From: Lates calcarifer | Lineage: Eukaryota > Chordata > Actinopteri > Centropomidae | Reading direction: 5' to 3' | DNA length: 64,000 nt | NCBI RefSeq assembly: GCF_001640805.2 | Contig: NC_066842.1 | Coordinates: forward strand, 24,203,598-24,267,597 | Position numbers and translations under genes: made by a program | Shown here: piece by piece, positions 61,746 to 64,000 of the stretch | Layout: the number at the start of each line of letters is the position of its first letter | Position numbering within the stretch: the first letter of the stretch is position 1 | Notes under the pieces: model-generated | What the model saw: only the letters and a program-made list of their open reading frames with translations | Told to the model about the DNA's origin: nothing | Databases searched by the model: none

Positions 61746-62100
61746 AAGGCTGCTGTATCTACGACCTATCAAATATTTTTTATTTATTTTTTTTTACACA
61801 AACACCGTTTCGTTTCGTTCATTTGCATGTGTGCATGTCTAAGAAAAAATAACAAAAGTGCACTGATTTTATTATAGTGTAACTTTCCACATTTGCATAG
61901 CTGCATAGTGGTCATGCGCCATCTGGTCATGTCCATGAGGGTTCATCTTTTTACCCAAAATTTATGAGTACATGCACATGCTTAATTGTGCATCCACTGC
62001 ACATATGTAGAACATGCAGATACATACTGTACACACACAGCTTGGTGTTTATGGGTTTAATGTCACAGATAAGTTTGTTGTTGTTTTTCTCCTTTTCTTA

Positions 62101-62430
62101 AGTTGCAACTTTATGCTGAAGTTTTAAAAAAAATCCCTCATCAATCTACACTCAGTGCTACATAATCACAAATTGAAAACAAGATTTTAGAATTTTTTGC
62201 AGTTATTAAAAATAAAAAACTGAAATATCGCATTGACATAATTCAGCCCCTTTGCTATGAAATTTAGTTCAGTTGCCTCTCATTTCTCTGGATCCTCCTG
62301 GAGATGTTTCTGCACCTTGACTGGAGCCCACCTGTGATACATTCAATTGACTGGACATCATTTGGACAGACTCACACGAGTCTATATAAGGTCTCACATC
62401 TTACATTGCATATTAGAGCAAAAACCAAGT
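62101..62430 (+). mobile_element. 5' part of a Tc1-like element (same family as 10428)
   Basis: AAAACTGAAATATCGCATTG, GAGATGTTTCTGCACCTTGA, GTCTATATAAGGTCTCAC and the end GAGCAAAAACCAAG match the leader of the teleost Tc1 element whose next part is seen at 10500-10832. The sequence stops where the transposase would start. Confidence 0.75.
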
Positions 62431-62439
62431 GGCTAATTA

Positions 62440-64000
62440 ATTAATTATTAATAAATTAATTAAGCAATTAATACTGCTTTAACTGTAAAGCTTTAATTCA
62501 TTAGGATATGTAATTGCCTTTTGTTGGCTAGAAAAACCCAGGAAGACTCCAGTTTTAACTGTTAGCCTATTTAAAGTCTGACCTGAAAATGAGATGCATA
62601 TCATGAGATATAAAATGTTGATTAATGATTAATAAACCATTTGTGAGATTTAAAAAGGTCCCACTTTGCTGACATGCAGTGCTAGTATATAAACATGCCA
62701 ACTAGCTGCTTTAAATCTGGAAAACCCTGAATCTCTCTCGGTGTCAAAGGGTAAAAAAATGATCTTTCACTAGTTTTGAAAAAACTCTGATCCTAAAATC
62801 TTTCGCAGAAATACAGAGTAATCTGAAAACATGTTAACGTATCTGGGTCAGCAGTTATGAGCAGCAGTCACAGGGTATCACAACTTCCTGCCAATAACAC
62901 ACTCATGATGCTTCCTGTGTGTGTATCTGAGAGTGTGTGTGTTTCACAGTAGATTATCCCCTGGAGAGAAGCCTGCAAGGGGTGCAGGCTAATTGTAAAG
63001 CACAAGAGTCTTTAATCCTTTTCCTCTGGGTCAACAAGGAGGAGCAGGAAGGGGGAGAAGGTGGACAGGATGAAGACAAGAGGGAGCTGCCAACCTCACA
63101 TACTAGCTGCCTGGATAATCTGCCAGACTTGTGTTCATCTGCAATTGAACATGAAGTTTTCATTGGAACTACTTTCCACTTAGGAAATAGTCCCTTTGCC
63201 AGCTGGTGACGTATGTGGTTTATCCAGACAAAGACATAGTTTCTGGAAAGAAATTGTGCTGTTGAGTTTTTTGAAAGCACTTTTGTTTTGCTTGTTTTTT
63301 TGGCAATCATGGTCTTTGCTTAACCTTAACCTTAAGTGATTTTGTTCCCTAATCTAACCTCATCCTCAATCATAACATAATCACCATTTTTGCCTGGTGA
63401 TACAGCTTTTTATACATTTTATAACTCAAAATGCAAAACTAGATGGGGAGCCCTTGTGGCCTCGTGGTCTGGATGATAACTTGGCCAGCTTGAGTCAGGA
63501 TTCAGACCTTTGTTGTCATAACACCTTACGTATCCATTTTTTTTACAACTTTGTGACTTTTTGAGTACTACATTCTGAGGTCTAATCACAACCACTACTA
63601 CCACTGTAAACAACTGTCAATGAGTGTGCAGCAGCATGGGGACATAAAAACAAGGTGAATATTTTATCATGCACCAAAAACTACATCTGTAGATTCTGGG
63701 GGGTAAAACACAATGATTAATTACTAGAATTAATTACTAACTCCAGACAACTGACTTATTTCACAAGACATACAGTTTATTCAAAACACGCCTCCATGAA
63801 ATTGTCTAAATCTATTTGACCAACTGCTCAAAGTAAGGAAGAAAGAAAGAGAGCAAGAGAGGGCTGACCAGTTACTGTGTGCAACATGTGAGACATCTGC
63901 TGTTGAAACAACTTAGGGGCTGAAAAGCAGCTGAACTGGATCCAAGATCCATTTTTCCCTTTGAGCCTTAACCACCTCACTCAGTGTATAAAACTCTACA
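62440..64000. other. upstream of ppfibp2 short form, no gene seen
   Basis: AT-rich sequence with ATTAATTA runs at 62430-62470. A minus-strand open stretch at 62954-63310 (118 residues) shows no family and no splice support. The long-form first exons of ppfibp2 are expected further upstream. Confidence 0.5.

Noticed and set aside
62954..63310. 118-residue minus-strand open frame
   Set aside because: No family resemblance and no splice sites in phase with ppfibp2.
63440..63525. Possible tRNA-like head (GGGGAGCCCTTGTGGCCTCG)
   Set aside because: The second promoter box is poor and no cloverleaf could be drawn; not called as tRNA or SINE.

Overview
The window looks like nuclear DNA of a ray-finned fish, probably a percomorph. 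Protein-coding genes are split by GT-AG introns. The intergenic and intronic DNA carries typical teleost repeats: Tc1-like and hAT relics, tRNA-headed SINEs, a LINE 3' end, foldback elements and long CA/GT, CT and AT microsatellites. I see no prokaryotic, viral or CRISPR-like content. Names are given from recognised protein similarity recalled from memory; no search was run.

Layout. (1) 44-2360, + strand: the last five exons of a NADH-cytochrome b5 reductase, closest to CYB5R2; its 5' part lies before the window. (2) 3151-8651, + strand: a complete six-exon POGLUT3 (KDELC2) gene for an ER protein O-glucosyltransferase with a filamin-like domain, a GT90/CAP10 domain and a C-terminal KDEL. (3) 8652-11716: intergenic, with a 46-bp-stem hairpin at 9898-10012 and a decayed Tc1 element. 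(4) 11717-12616, - strand: a two-exon gene for a 275-residue protein I do not recognise, with an N-myristoylation-type start. (5) 13.1-17.3 kb: intergenic, with two possible minus-strand exons of an unidentified gene. (6) 18089-60161, - strand: most of PPFIBP2 (liprin-beta-2). I resolved 27 exons whose reading phases all agree, totalling 963 codons plus stop: coiled coil, serine-rich linker, three SAM domains and a short tail. (7) 60.2-64 kb: upstream DNA with repeats and no supported exon.

PPFIBP2 fills about two thirds of the window and holds the most interesting gene-structure signals. Two phase-0 exons (76 and 31 codons) in the coiled coil can be skipped without changing frame. Two consecutive 33-nt phase-1 exons lie in the linker. 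A 16-codon exon with its own ATG looks like an alternative first exon, which implies an internal promoter.

CYB5R2 and PPFIBP2 are also neighbours in human (11p15.4, from memory), whereas human POGLUT3 is on 11q. I found no undescribed multi-gene system. The best leads are the hairpin, the unrecognised myristoylation-type gene and the PPFIBP2 exon programme.
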